Shown one piece after another: positions 18,414 to 27,406 of a stretch of 64,000 nucleotides of DNA. Made by a program: the position numbers and the translations under genes. The stretch lies in NCBI RefSeq assembly GCF_023635005.1, contig NZ_JAMLJM010000004.1, positions 124,001 to 188,000 of the forward strand, read 5' to 3'. This DNA comes from Flavobacterium luminosum (lineage in GTDB: Bacteria > Bacteroidota > Bacteroidia > Flavobacteriales > Flavobacteriaceae). A model generated the notes under the pieces. The model was given only the letters and a program-made list of their open reading frames with translations. It did not search any database and had not been told where the DNA came from. Each line of letters opens with the position of its first letter. The stretch's first letter is position 1.

Positions 18414-19685
18414 TTACAGTTTTCCATCGACATGAGTGGTTAAAACTCCTTTCACATCATACAAAACAGAATTTTCTTTTCGTAATTGTACTAAATCTAT
18501 TTCTAAAAACTCTTTGTGAGCTACCCCCAATACTAAGGCATCAAATTTATCTTGTGGTAATGTGGTCACTGTTTCTAAACCGTATTCGTGCCTCACCTCC
18601 GCAGGATTGACCCATGGGTCGTAGATGGTCACGCTGATTCCGTAATCGTTCAGCGCCGCAATGACATCTACTATTTTGGTATTTCGAACGTCCGGGCAAT
18701 TTTCTTTGAAAGCAATTCCTAACATTAAAACCTTCGCACTATTAATCGCAATTCCTTTTTTTATCATTAATTTCACCACCTGAGCGGCTACATATTCGCC
18801 CATACTGTCATTTAATCGGCGACCCGCTAGAATAATCTCAGGATGGTATCCTTTTTCTTGTGCTTTTTGTGCCAAATAGTATGGATCTACACCTATACAG
18901 TGTCCTCCAACTAATCCAGGTTTAAAAGGTAAAAAATTCCATTTGGTTCCGGCTGCTTTAAGTACCTCTTGTGTATCGATTTCTAATAAATTAAAAATCT
19001 TTGCCAACTCATTCACAAAAGCAATGTTGATATCCCTTTGAGAATTTTCTATTACTTTGGCTGCTTCCGCTACTTTAATTGAAGGTGCTAAATGGGTTCC
19101 GGCAGTGATTACCGAACGATACAACGCATCTACCTTTTCGCCTACTTCAGGAGTAGAACCGGCAGTTACTTTTAATATTTTTTCAACGGTATGCTCTTTA
19201 TCGCCCGGATTGATTCTTTCCGGTGAATAGCCAGCAAAAAAGTCAACATTGAATTTTAATCCGCTCACGCGCTCCAAAACCGGCACACACTCTTCTTCCG
19301 TTACTCCAGGATATACGGTAGATTCATAAATCACAATATCTCCTTTTTTTAGTACTTTTCCAACAGTTTCACTCGCTTTATACAAAGGTTTTAAATCCGG
19401 TTTATTGTGTTTATCGACCGGTGTAGGTACCGTCACCACATAATAATTACAGTCTGCTATATCCTCTAGAGATGACGAACAAAACAAGCCCTTTTCTTCT
19501 TTATTCACTGTTTTCAAAACAGAACGAAGTACCTCTTCACTGACTTCTAACGTAAGGTCTTTTCCTTGATTTAGCTCAGCCACTCGGTTTTTGTTAATAT
19601 CAAAACCTATGACATTATATTTGGTAGCAAACAATCTTGCCAATGGCAGGCCTACATACCCCAGACCAATCACTCCAATCTTCAT
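18414..19685 (-). CDS. UDP-N-acetylhexosamine 6-dehydrogenase (WbpO/TviB-like)
   Basis: A 423-residue nucleotide-sugar dehydrogenase. The N-terminal NAD motif is [17 protein letters not shown], then [19 protein letters not shown] and [17 protein letters not shown], which is typical of the UDP-HexNAcA dehydrogenases rather than UGDH. The catalytic Cys is in [13 protein letters not shown], followed by [14 protein letters not shown]. With the WbpP/TviC-like 4-epimerase gene just upstream (one-base gap), the expected product is UDP-N-acetyl-D-galactosaminuronate. UDP-GlcNAcA is possible if the epimerase acts second. Confidence 0.92.
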   Translation of the reverse strand: MKIGVIGLGYVGLPLARLFATKYNVIGFDINKNRVAELNQGKDLTLEVSEEVLRSVLKTVNKEEKGLFCSSSLEDIADCNYYVVTVPTPVDKHNKPDLKPLYKASETVGKVLKKGDIVIYESTVYPGVTEEECVPVLERVSGLKFNVDFFAGYSPERINPGDKEHTVEKILKVTAGSTPEVGEKVDALYRSVITAGTHLAPSIKVAEAAKVIENSQRDINIAFVNELAKIFNLLEIDTQEVLKAAGTKWNFLPFKPGLVGGHCIGVDPYYLAQKAQEKGYHPEIILAGRRLNDSMGEYVAAQVVKLMIKKGIAINSAKVLMLGIAFKENCPDVRNTKIVDVIAALNDYGISVTIYDPWVNPAEVRHEYGLETVTTLPQDKFDALVLGVAHKEFLEIDLVQLRKENSVLYDVKGVLTTHVDGKL

Positions 19686-19686
19686 T

Positions 19687-20670
19687 TTATTGTTTTAAAT
19701 TATTCCAATACCATTGCACGGCTTCCTTAATTCCTTGTTGCAACGAGTATTGCGGATTATATCCTAATATTTTTTTTGCTTTATCTATACTGGCTAACGA
19801 ATGAGGTATGTCTCCGATTCGGTTCGGACCATGTTTAATTTCTACGTCTGCAATTTTAGGATCAAATCGGGCCAGTTCTTCTTGCAAGACAGCCACTAAT
19901 TGATTTAAAGTAGTTCTGTCTCCGAAAGCCGTGTTGAAGACCGTATTGATGGCATCAGGATTTTGCGTCAACATGGCCAACTCGTTCATTTGAATTACAT
20001 TGTCTATGTAGGTAAAATCGCGAGAATAATTTCCATCTCCATTAATCACTGGACTTTCATATCGCATGAACTGCAATACAAATTTAGGAATCACAGCCGC
20101 ATAGGCTCCATTTGGATCTTGTTTTCGACCAAAAACATTGAAATAACGGAGTCCGATGGTTTCCATACCGTAGGTTTTTCCGAATATTTCTGCATAAAGT
20201 TCATTGACATATTTGGTAATGGCGTAAGGCGAAAGAGGTTTCCCTATGACTTCTTCCACTTTGGGTAAACTTTCTGAATCTCCATACGTAGAAGAACTTG
20301 CTGCATACACAAAACGCTTTATTCCGGCTTCTTTTGAGGCTTGTAACATATTTAAAAAACCCGTTACATTTACTTCATTGGAAGAAAGAGGATCTTGTAT
20401 GGATCGCGGTACCGAACCTAAAGCCGCTTGATGTAAAACATAATGAACTCCTTCTACTGCTTTTTGACAATCTTTAAAATTTCTAATATCCCCTTCGATA
20501 AAAGTAAAATTAGGGTCATCTAATAAATGTTCAATATTTTTACAATACCCCGTAGCCAGATTATCCAAACAAACTACTTGATATTTCTTATTTAGAAAAT
20601 ATTCACAAAGATTAGAACCTATAAATCCTGCACCACCCGTGATGAGTATTTTTATTTCGGAAGTATTCAT
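19687..20670 (-). CDS. UDP-N-acetylglucosamine 4-epimerase (WbpP/TviC-like)
   Basis: A 327-residue extended SDR. It has the NAD motif [30 protein letters not shown] (the element typical of WbpP/TviC-type epimerases), [13 protein letters not shown], and [11 protein letters not shown] with Yxxx[21 protein letters not shown] matches the group-3 epimerases that prefer N-acetylated substrates. It interconverts UDP-GlcNAc and UDP-GalNAc, or the corresponding uronates. It follows wzc directly (stop and start adjoin) and is coupled with the dehydrogenase gene downstream. Plain GalE is the less likely alternative. Confidence 0.92.
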   Translation of the reverse strand: MNTSEIKILITGGAGFIGSNLCEYFLNKKYQVVCLDNLATGYCKNIEHLLDDPNFTFIEGDIRNFKDCQKAVEGVHYVLHQAALGSVPRSIQDPLSSNEVNVTGFLNMLQASKEAGIKRFVYAASSSTYGDSESLPKVEEVIGKPLSPYAITKYVNELYAEIFGKTYGMETIGLRYFNVFGRKQDPNGAYAAVIPKFVLQFMRYESPVINGDGNYSRDFTYIDNVIQMNELAMLTQNPDAINTVFNTAFGDRTTLNQLVAVLQEELARFDPKIADVEIKHGPNRIGDIPHSLASIDKAKKILGYNPQYSLQQGIKEAVQWYWNNLKQ

Positions 20671-23127
20671 TTATTTTTTAAAAAATTTATCGACCCACTC
20701 TTTTATTCTGTTTCTTTTTTCCGGCATCTCTAAGTAACCTTCACCATAGGCCCCATAACCGTAACCGTAGCCATATCCGTAGCCATAACCATAACCGTAT
20801 TTGGCCTTATTTTCGAAACCATTGAATAAAATACTTATATTTTCTAACTCCCCCCTTTTGTGTTTATTATTCACTAAAGTAAGCATGTCTTTTCTAGTAA
20901 TTCCCTGTCTTACCACATAAATAGTCGCATCACAATACTCTGTTAACTCTAAAGCATCGGCAACTAATCCGACAGGTGGTGTATCGAGAATCACATAATC
21001 ATACTTAGCCTTTAACTCCTCTATTAACTCCCTCATATTCTCACTCATAATTAGTTCAGAAGGATTAGGAGGAACGGGTCCAGAAGTAATAAGATCCAGA
21101 TAAGGAATTTCCGTTTTTAATGTTATTTCTTCGAGTGTTTTTTGACCTATTAAATGATTTACTACCCCTATATTATTTTCGTACCCAAAATCTTGGAAAA
21201 TCTTTGGTTTTCTGAGATCCAAACCAACAATTACGGTTTTCTTTTCACTCATTGCAAAAACCGTAGCAATATTCATGGAACAAAATGTCTTTCCTTCACC
21301 ACTAATGGAAGATGTTAGCATTAACACTTTAGAACCTGCTTGTTGCTTTTTGTATAAAAATTGTAAAGAGGAACGAACCGCTCTAAAACTCTCCGCCAAA
21401 GCTGATTTTGGTTTTTCGAATACGGCCAAATTCGTCGTGGTATGTTTTTTTCCGATAACACCAATAACAGGAATTTTGGTTAATCGGGTTATATCTTCAA
21501 TATTCTTGATGGTATTGTCCAGTAAAGTCAAAACAAAAATCAGCAGAAACGGAATTAACAATCCGAGAAAAAGTGCCATTACGTAGTTCACACTGGTTTT
21601 AGGACCTATCAAACCTCCTCCCGTATCTTTGGCTGGATCGATAAACTGAATATCTGAAAGATTGGCTGCTCTAACAATATCCGCTTCACTTCTTTTTGCG
21701 AGGAAGGTGTTGTATATGTTTTTACTCAAGTCGTATTTACGATTGATTTTAACCAACTCCTGTTGCTGTTCCGGCAACTTTTTAATGTTTTGCTCGGCAA
21801 CACTTATTTTTTTATTGATGGCTCTTAAGTCATACTGAACAGCCGCTTTTGCTGTAGCGATATTCTCTAGTAAGACTTTTTTCAAAGCCTCCATTTGATT
21901 ATCGAAATCTTTAAACTTTTTATCGCTCTTAACGGTATACGCCATTTCAGCTCTCTCCGCCGAGAGTCCGGTTAGCTTTGCGATATTCGCAATTATGTTG
22001 GGATCATCTATTCCTGCAACTGATGGTGCTGGCAGACGTGAAAAATCTTCATTGCTCAATAAATAGTTTTTCAATCTGTCGTAATACACAATTTTTCTTT
22101 CGATTAAATCCTTTTCTGTATCGAGATCTGAGAGCAAAGAAGAATATTTTTCGCCACCATCTTCTACTTCAAAAATATTTTTATCGCGACTGAATTTTTT
22201 TAATTCATCTTCGGTGTTTTTCAGTTGTCCTTCCATTGCAACTAAAGTACTATCAATGAAATCGATAGTATTTGCAGCAAACTGGTTTTTCATTTGCAAT
22301 TGTTTCTTAATTAAAACATTCACTGTTCCATTAAGATAATCAACCATTCTGGCTTTGTTTGTACCCGACAGACCGAGTCTTACAATAGATCCTGCTTTGG
22401 CATCGCTCTCTACATCAATTCCTTGATATCCTGCAACTACACCATTAAAATCAGCAAAACGAATCATATAAGAAGCACCTTCGTAAAAACCAGGATTATC
22501 GGTAAGTTCTAATTTTAAATTTAAAAACGGTAGCGCTATTTGCTGGCCTATTTTGTATTGCTTTTTAAACTCTCCAACAGGCACATTTGTATGCGAATAT
22601 TCATCAGTTGTATAATTATACAATCCTACCTTGGCCTCTTGAAAAGGGATTGCTATTTCAAAAGTCTTCGCATTGATAAAACGAATATTGATGACTCTCC
22701 CTATTAACTGCGGTAAGTGTTTGTTCAACTTTACTACGAAAGGAACTTCCCCGTAAGCGTCTTCCATGTTGTATTTTCCTTGGCGCAGGTACTCTACATA
22801 ATATTGCAATTCTCTGACTACATCTTCATTGTGTGAACGCGATTTGATGGTAGACATTAAGGTACTAACCTGATCTGAGGTACCTCCCCAATTGAAAACT
22901 AAACTAGTATTCGACGTAAAAAAAGGATTGTTTTCTTCTTTATAGGCAATGGTAGTTGACATCCCGTAAATTTTTTGTTTACGGATATTCACCTGATAAG
23001 CAACCGTGAAAGTAATTAACAAGGCGATTAAAAACCAATACCAATACGCTATGATTTTAGAAAACAATGCTTTAAAATCAAAAGTATTATGCGATTCGAA
23101 GAATGTAAAATCTTTGGTATCTAACAT
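20671..23127 (-). CDS. Wzc-type tyrosine autokinase / polysaccharide co-polymerase
   Basis: The 818-residue inner-membrane protein has a Wzz domain between TM1 (about 27-46) and TM2 (about 514-536), with long periplasmic coiled-coil segments. A cytoplasmic BY-kinase follows: Walker A SISGEGKT with K613, Walker A' VGLDLRKPK with D637, Walker B VILDTPPVG with D715. It sets chain length and, through cycles of autophosphorylation, drives export with Wza. The C-terminal tyrosine cluster is extreme: eight Tyr-Gly pairs at 777-792, then AYGEGY. It begins six bases after wza. Confidence 0.95.
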   Translation of the reverse strand: MLDTKDFTFFESHNTFDFKALFSKIIAYWYWFLIALLITFTVAYQVNIRKQKIYGMSTTIAYKEENNPFFTSNTSLVFNWGGTSDQVSTLMSTIKSRSHNEDVVRELQYYVEYLRQGKYNMEDAYGEVPFVVKLNKHLPQLIGRVINIRFINAKTFEIAIPFQEAKVGLYNYTTDEYSHTNVPVGEFKKQYKIGQQIALPFLNLKLELTDNPGFYEGASYMIRFADFNGVVAGYQGIDVESDAKAGSIVRLGLSGTNKARMVDYLNGTVNVLIKKQLQMKNQFAANTIDFIDSTLVAMEGQLKNTEDELKKFSRDKNIFEVEDGGEKYSSLLSDLDTEKDLIERKIVYYDRLKNYLLSNEDFSRLPAPSVAGIDDPNIIANIAKLTGLSAERAEMAYTVKSDKKFKDFDNQMEALKKVLLENIATAKAAVQYDLRAINKKISVAEQNIKKLPEQQQELVKINRKYDLSKNIYNTFLAKRSEADIVRAANLSDIQFIDPAKDTGGGLIGPKTSVNYVMALFLGLLIPFLLIFVLTLLDNTIKNIEDITRLTKIPVIGVIGKKHTTTNLAVFEKPKSALAESFRAVRSSLQFLYKKQQAGSKVLMLTSSISGEGKTFCSMNIATVFAMSEKKTVIVGLDLRKPKIFQDFGYENNIGVVNHLIGQKTLEEITLKTEIPYLDLITSGPVPPNPSELIMSENMRELIEELKAKYDYVILDTPPVGLVADALELTEYCDATIYVVRQGITRKDMLTLVNNKHKRGELENISILFNGFENKAKYGYGYGYGYGYGYGYGAYGEGYLEMPEKRNRIKEWVDKFFKK
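20754..20801 (-). repeat. Hexanucleotide-type coding repeat for (Tyr-Gly)8 in Wzc
   Basis: The segment encoding the Tyr-Gly tail consists of eight six-base units varying at third positions (TAY GGN). It encodes the tyrosines that BY-kinases autophosphorylate. Such tandem units can gain or lose copies in register, which would change the number of phosphorylatable tyrosines without a frameshift. Synonymous differences between units suggest selection or age rather than a fresh expansion. Confidence 0.8.
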
Positions 23128-23133
23128 TCTGAA

Positions 23134-23928
23134 TTAGTTGTTTTTTATTAATAAATAAGTGGTAAACAATATTCCCATAGTACTCAACAAAGTGGTTACC
23201 GTTTGTAAACCATTGGTACCAAAACCTCTTGTTTTTTGCTTTAAAGGCTTGATATAAATATAATCATTAGGCTGAACATAATAATAAGGAGATTTCATCA
23301 CCTCAACAGAAGTAAGATCCACTGTGTGGATTTCTGTCCCATGAGGAAATTGTCTTACAATCACCACATCTTTTCTATTTCCTACCAACGTTATATCCCC
23401 GCTGTTTGCGATAGCTTCCAAAATAGTCACTTTGTCTTGAAACAAGGTTTTAGTTCCCGGAGATCCTATTTCGCCATTAATGGTATATCGTAATCCACCT
23501 ATTTTTACGGTAACAAAAAGATCCGCTTCTTTGTTTAAATATTCTTCTAAAAGTTGTTTTTCAATTTTTTGTCTGATTTCTTCGAAAGTCATCCCCAAAA
23601 CTTGTAATTCTCCCAAAACAGGCACTCGAATATTTCCGTGATCATCTACCGTAAAACCATCAAAATACAACGACTGATCACTTCTTGAAAGCGCATTTTC
23701 TGGAGAAGGATTAAACATCGCTACCAATTTTTGATCCAAAGCTTTAATAGTGACGCTCAACACATCGTTTACCTTCACCCTGTAGGGTTTTATAGCCACG
23801 GGCTGAATTACATCGGACTCGCTCGCTGTTTCCGCTTTTTGTATGTAAACCAAATCTTTGTTTGTGATACAAGAAGTGGTCAAAAAACAAGACAATAATA
23901 CTATTAAAAAACTATATATTTTGTTCAT
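23134..23928 (-). CDS. Polysaccharide export outer-membrane lipoprotein, Wza-like
   Basis: A 264-residue lipoprotein starting MNKIYSFLIVLLSCFLTTSC. A clear signal peptide ends in the lipobox LTTSC with Cys at residue 20. The poly-export domain includes YRVKVNDVLSVTIKALDQ, followed by an SLBB-like domain (YTINGEIGSPGTKTLF). A hydrophobic C-terminal segment (LLSTMGILFTTYLLI) may span the outer membrane. An upstream ATG at 23952 is rejected because a -7 box lies at 23950-23957. The protein forms the export channel and pairs with Wzc. It is the first gene of the 24-kb polysaccharide operon. Confidence 0.92.
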   Translation of the reverse strand: MNKIYSFLIVLLSCFLTTSCITNKDLVYIQKAETASESDVIQPVAIKPYRVKVNDVLSVTIKALDQKLVAMFNPSPENALSRSDQSLYFDGFTVDDHGNIRVPVLGELQVLGMTFEEIRQKIEKQLLEEYLNKEADLFVTVKIGGLRYTINGEIGSPGTKTLFQDKVTILEAIANSGDITLVGNRKDVVIVRQFPHGTEIHTVDLTSVEVMKSPYYYVQPNDYIYIKPLKQKTRGFGTNGLQTVTTLLSTMGILFTTYLLIKNN

Positions 23929-23949
23929 TATAAGCGGGATTTTGGAAAA

Positions 23950-23957
23950 CAAATATA
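23950..23957 (-). promoter_or_regulatory. -7 box of the polysaccharide operon promoter (TATATTTG)
   Basis: On the minus strand the sequence TATATTTG fits the Bacteroidetes -7 consensus TAnnTTTG exactly. Transcription would begin near 23943-23945, about 15 bases before the wza ATG at 23928. No convincing -33 TTG was found at the usual distance. It is the only consensus -7 box seen ahead of wza, so it probably drives the long polysaccharide operon. Confidence 0.6.
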
Positions 23958-24001
23958 ACTTTTCATTTGTAAAAAAGAAACGTAATTAAAATTAAATTAT
24001 T

Positions 24002-24622
24002 TTAAATATTTCTCAGGGAGTTTTCGAAAGGAATTCTGTTAACAATACTTCTTCCCAAGGTTACTTCATCTGCATACTCTAATTCGTCGCCCACTGATAT
24101 TCCTCTCGCAATAGAAGAGGTTGTAACTCCTGAATCTTTGATTTGTTTGTAGATATAAAAATTGGTCGTATCCCCTTCCATGGTGGAACTTAAGGCAAAA
24201 ATAATTTCTTCAACATTACCCGCTTTGACTTTTTCTACCAATGACGCTACATTTAATTGACTAGGCCCTATGCCATCAATAGGCGAAATTTTTCCTCCTA
24301 ATACATGATATATTCCTCGGAACTGTCCGGTATTTTCTATCGCCATGACATCTCTTACATCTTCCACCACACAAATTATTTTATAATTGCGTGAAGGGTT
24401 GGCACAAATCTCACATACTTCTATATCAGAAATATTGTGACAGTTTTTACAAAATTTGATATCGTTGCGCATGTTGGTTAATGCCTGCGTTAAGAAATCG
24501 GTTTGCTCTTTGGGCTGTTTTAACAAATGCAATACCAAACGCAAAGCGGTTCGTTTACCAATACCTGGTAATTGCGACATTTCACTTACTGCTTTTTCTA
24601 AAAGTTTCGAAGAAAATTCCAT
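24002..24622 (-). CDS. recR: Recombination mediator protein RecR
   Basis: A 206-residue RecR. It has the N-terminal helix-hairpin-helix [20 protein letters not shown], a C4 zinc finger with cysteines in [17 protein letters not shown], and a Toprim domain ([15 protein letters not shown], then [17 protein letters not shown]). RecR works with RecO and RecF to load RecA on gapped DNA. The frame is open for 35 more codons upstream to 24727. The ATG at 24622 is chosen because the homologous sequence starts there and a -7 box (24627-24634) ends four bases before it. It is divergent from the symporter gene. Confidence 0.96.
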   Translation of the reverse strand: MEFSSKLLEKAVSEMSQLPGIGKRTALRLVLHLLKQPKEQTDFLTQALTNMRNDIKFCKNCHNISDIEVCEICANPSRNYKIICVVEDVRDVMAIENTGQFRGIYHVLGGKISPIDGIGPSQLNVASLVEKVKAGNVEEIIFALSSTMEGDTTNFYIYKQIKDSGVTTSSIARGISVGDELEYADEVTLGRSIVNRIPFENSLRNI

Positions 24623-24626
24623 GGAA

Positions 24627-24634
24627 CAAAAGTA
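24627..24634 (-). promoter_or_regulatory. -7 box for recR (TACTTTTG), leaderless geometry
   Basis: TACTTTTG on the minus strand matches TAnnTTTG and ends four bases before the recR ATG. Transcription should start at or within a few bases of the start codon, giving a leaderless or nearly leaderless mRNA. This excludes the longer open frame that begins upstream of the box. Confidence 0.6.
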
Positions 24635-24695
24635 GTTAATTTGAAATTTATAAAATTTGATGAATTGAAGATTATTTATGTAAATTGGCACAAAA

Positions 24696-24703
24696 TAAAT
24701 TTG
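24696..24703 (+). promoter_or_regulatory. -7 box for the sodium/solute symporter gene (TAAATTTG)
   Basis: TAAATTTG is an exact TAnnTTTG match, seven bases before the ATG at 24711. It faces away from the recR promoter, so the 88-base divergent spacer serves both genes. No clear -33 element was seen. Confidence 0.5.
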
Positions 24704-24710
24704 AAATCTG

Positions 24711-26207
24711 ATGTCACCATTTGCCATTTTATCCTTAATTGTAGTTTATTTTGGAATTTTATTCTTCATCTCCCACATTGTCAGCAAGAAAGACAGTGGC
24801 AATGATGCTTTTTTTAAGGCTAATAAAAACTCGAAATGGTATTTGGTTGCTTTCGGAATGATAGGCACGGCTTTGTCTGGAGTGACTTTTATTTCAGTAC
24901 CGGGCGAAGTAGGGAATCCGGATTTGCAATTTAAATATTTCCAATTTGTTTTGGGTAATGCTATTGGCTTTCTAATCATCGCCAAAGTATTACTTCCTCT
25001 TTATTACAGAATGAATCTGACTTCCATTTATGGTTATATTGAACAACGATTAGGCACGGTGAGTTACAAAACGGCGGCGACGATCTTCCTTATTAGTCGA
25101 ACAATTGGTTCTGCCTTTAGATTGTACTTAGTTGTGATTGTATTGCAACGCTATGTTTTTGACCATTACGGCATTCCTTTTACTTTTACTGTACTGTTAT
25201 CGTTACTTTTAATTTTTGCCTACACCTATAAAGGAGGCCTTAAAACTATTATTATTACCGATACCTTACAAACCTTTTTTCTTGTTTTATCGGTATTCTT
25301 GACTATTATCTTCATTTGTAAAAGTCTCGATCTTTCTGTGATACAAGCTTTTGAAACCGTTAAAGAAAGTCAATATTCTAAAATTTTCTTTTTTGAAGAT
25401 TATCTGAAAGGCAATTATTTCTGGAAACAATTGTTGGGCGGAATTTTTGTTACCATCGCCATGGTTGGTTTGGATCAGGATTTGATGCAGAAAAATTTGA
25501 GTTGTGCCACTATTGGAGAAGCTCAAAAAAACATGTTTACTTTCACCGGTATATTTGTCATCATTAACCTTTTCTTTTTGAGTGTTGGGGCTTTGTTGTA
25601 CATGTATGCCGAAAAAAACGGTATCAGTGTTCCTATGGTAGATGATGTCGCAAGAACCGATTTTTTATTTCCTGAAATAGCCCTAAAATCCCTTGGTTTA
25701 ATCCCGGCTATTGTGTTCTTATTAGGGCTTACTGCCGCAACTTTTGCGACAACCGATTCGGCTCTGACGGCATTAACCACTTCTTTTTGCGTAGATTTCT
25801 TAGGAATGGATAAAGCCGAAAATCAGAATAACCCAGCTGCAGTAAGAACTAGACACTGGGTCCATATTGGTTTTTCTTTATTGATGTTCTTGGTCATTGT
25901 CTTTTTTAACGCTGTAAATGATGCTTCAGTCGTAAAAATGATTTTCAGAATTGCCTCTTATACTTATGGACCACTTCTAGGCCTATATGCTTTTGGATTA
26001 TTTGTAAAATCGAAGACTGTAAATGACAAACTGGTTCCTTTTATTTGTTTAATTTCACCAGCCATTTGCTACATCATTTCGGCAAATTCATCAGAATGGT
26101 TAAATGGTTATACCTTGGCCGAAGAACTAATCATTGTTAACGGACTTATCACATTTTTAGGTTTATTTTTAATCAGCAAACCAGCCACAGGGCAAACACG
26201 ATTTTAA
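24711..26207 (+). CDS. Sodium:solute symporter family protein
   Basis: The 498-residue integral membrane protein has about thirteen hydrophobic segments and belongs to the SSS (SLC5-like) family. Diagnostic stretches are [20 protein letters not shown] near the first transmembrane helices, [19 protein letters not shown], and [19 protein letters not shown], which contains the conserved small and hydroxyl residues of the Na+ site. The transported solute (sugar, carboxylate or amino acid) cannot be inferred. Divergent from recR. No adjacent catabolic genes point to a substrate. Confidence 0.9.
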   Translation: MSPFAILSLIVVYFGILFFISHIVSKKDSGNDAFFKANKNSKWYLVAFGMIGTALSGVTFISVPGEVGNPDLQFKYFQFVLGNAIGFLIIAKVLLPLYYRMNLTSIYGYIEQRLGTVSYKTAATIFLISRTIGSAFRLYLVVIVLQRYVFDHYGIPFTFTVLLSLLLIFAYTYKGGLKTIIITDTLQTFFLVLSVFLTIIFICKSLDLSVIQAFETVKESQYSKIFFFEDYLKGNYFWKQLLGGIFVTIAMVGLDQDLMQKNLSCATIGEAQKNMFTFTGIFVIINLFFLSVGALLYMYAEKNGISVPMVDDVARTDFLFPEIALKSLGLIPAIVFLLGLTAATFATTDSALTALTTSFCVDFLGMDKAENQNNPAAVRTRHWVHIGFSLLMFLVIVFFNAVNDASVVKMIFRIASYTYGPLLGLYAFGLFVKSKTVNDKLVPFICLISPAICYIISANSSEWLNGYTLAEELIIVNGLITFLGLFLISKPATGQTRF

Positions 26208-26262
26208 AACTAGGAGTTCATTTTAAACTCTTGTGGCTAAATCTTTAAAAAATATTTCGACT

Positions 26263-26619
26263 CTAGAACTGATGTGTTGTTAACAAGACTAGTGTGCAAG
26301 CCACTTCTACTTGAATATTATTTTGTTGCAAAAGGGTGTAAAATTCTGGATTTTCTGTCCCTGGATTAAAAATAACTCTTTGTGGTTTTAAGTTGATAAT
26401 GTAGTCGTAATATTCCTTTTGTCGTAAAGGATTAAGATACAAAGTTACCGTATGAATCCCTTGAAAATCAGGAAATCCAGTTTCTATTGCTACTGAGGCA
26501 ACTTTTTCATTTTTTAATCCAACGGCTACTACTTCATGACCATGCTGCAATAACATATTGATGGCTTTGTATGCGTATCGTTCCGGATTAGAGGAAGCTC
26601 CTATAACTAATGTTTTCAT
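26263..26619 (-). CDS. CoA-binding domain protein
   Basis: A 118-residue single-domain protein of the CoA_binding_2 type. It starts KTLVIGASSNPERYAYKAIN, a Rossmann nucleotide-binding loop, followed by LLQHGHEVVAVG, and has VIFNPGTENPEF near the C-terminus. Related stand-alone proteins bind CoA or nucleotides, but their biochemical role is not established. It is a single gene between the symporter and marC genes. Confidence 0.85.
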   Translation of the reverse strand: MKTLVIGASSNPERYAYKAINMLLQHGHEVVAVGLKNEKVASVAIETGFPDFQGIHTVTLYLNPLRQKEYYDYIINLKPQRVIFNPGTENPEFYTLLQQNNIQVEVACTLVLLTTHQF

Positions 26620-26711
26620 TGTTCTTTTTATTATTCAATAAAATTAGTACTTTTAATCTTATAGAAATAGTTACTTAACATTTCTTTTATATTACATACT
26701 CAATAAGAAGC

Positions 26712-26719
26712 TAACTTTA
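26712..26719 (+). promoter_or_regulatory. Probable -7 box for marC (TAACTTTA)
   Basis: TAACTTTA matches seven of the eight positions of TAnnTTTG and lies ten bases before the marC ATG. The surrounding spacer is otherwise featureless AT-rich DNA. The call rests on position and near-consensus only. Confidence 0.35.
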
Positions 26720-26729
26720 CCAAAAAACT

Positions 26730-27356
26730 ATGGATTTATTCTTTTACATCTTCGCCGCCTTATTTTCTGTTTTAAACCCTATCGGAGCTATCCCAGTATT
26801 TGTTGGTTTGACCAATGGTTATAGTCGGGAAGAATTAATTAAAACATCATTCTGGACAGCTGTTAATGTATTTATAATATTGATTGTAGCCTATTTCATG
26901 GGGGAATATGTCTTGCGTTTTTTTGGAATTAGTCTCGAATCATTGCGAATCGCTGGAGGACTTATTATTGCCAATTCTGGTTTTGGACTTTTGTCTGGAA
27001 AAGTAAAAAAAAGAAAGGGAATCAATAAAAAAGTGGAAGATGAAGCACAACAAAAACATGCTATTGCATTAACTCCGTTGGCAATGCCTCTATTGGCAGG
27101 TCCTGGCTCTATTTCTTTATTAATTGCATTTTATCAAGAACACCATAATTTGACCGCTATTTCCATTGCTATTGGCGCTATTTTAGCCGTAGCTTTATCG
27201 ATCTATCTCGTATTGAGAAGTGCCAATTATCTAGTAAAATATTTGGGTGAAGCGGGAATTGTAGCCATTTCGCGAATCGTTGGATTCTTTGTCATTGCGA
27301 TTGGTATTCAGTATATCGTGAATGCTTTACTCACTATCATTAAAGGAAATTTTTAA
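26730..27356 (+). CDS. MarC family integral membrane protein
   Basis: A 208-residue protein with about six transmembrane segments, matching the MarC/UPF0056 family. It has LFSVLNPIGAIPVFVGLTNG at the start, GGLIIANSGFGLLSG, and the central ALTPLAMPLLAGPGSISLLI, the most conserved element. Function is not established; the family was once linked to multiple antibiotic resistance, but that is not supported in general. A strong bidirectional terminator follows 11 bases after the stop. Confidence 0.92.
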   Translation: MDLFFYIFAALFSVLNPIGAIPVFVGLTNGYSREELIKTSFWTAVNVFIILIVAYFMGEYVLRFFGISLESLRIAGGLIIANSGFGLLSGKVKKRKGINKKVEDEAQQKHAIALTPLAMPLLAGPGSISLLIAFYQEHHNLTAISIAIGAILAVALSIYLVLRSANYLVKYLGEAGIVAISRIVGFFVIAIGIQYIVNALLTIIKGNF

Positions 27357-27366
27357 AAGAAAAAAA

Positions 27367-27402
27367 ACCAATACTATTGCTGATGAATAGTATTGGTCTT
27401 TT
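27367..27402. terminator. Bidirectional terminator between marC and ctlX
   Basis: A perfect 12-bp stem (ACCAATACTATT at 27367-27378 with its complement at 27386-27397) encloses a 7-base loop. T-rich sequence follows on the plus strand, and an A-run precedes it, giving a U-tract on the minus-strand transcript too. It serves both converging genes. Confidence 0.9.
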
Positions 27403-27406
27403 TATT

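Noticed and set aside
20754-20801. Short tandem repeat as a CRISPR-like array
   Set aside because: Units are six bases, contiguous and in frame within wzc, coding Tyr-Gly; no spacers and no cas genes.
24623-24727. N-terminal extension of recR
   Set aside because: It would overlap the divergent symporter start, and a TAnnTTTG box lies inside it four bases before the conserved start.
26213-26234. Small hairpin after the symporter gene
   Set aside because: GAGTT/AACTC is only five base pairs and no T-run follows, so it is not supported as a terminator.
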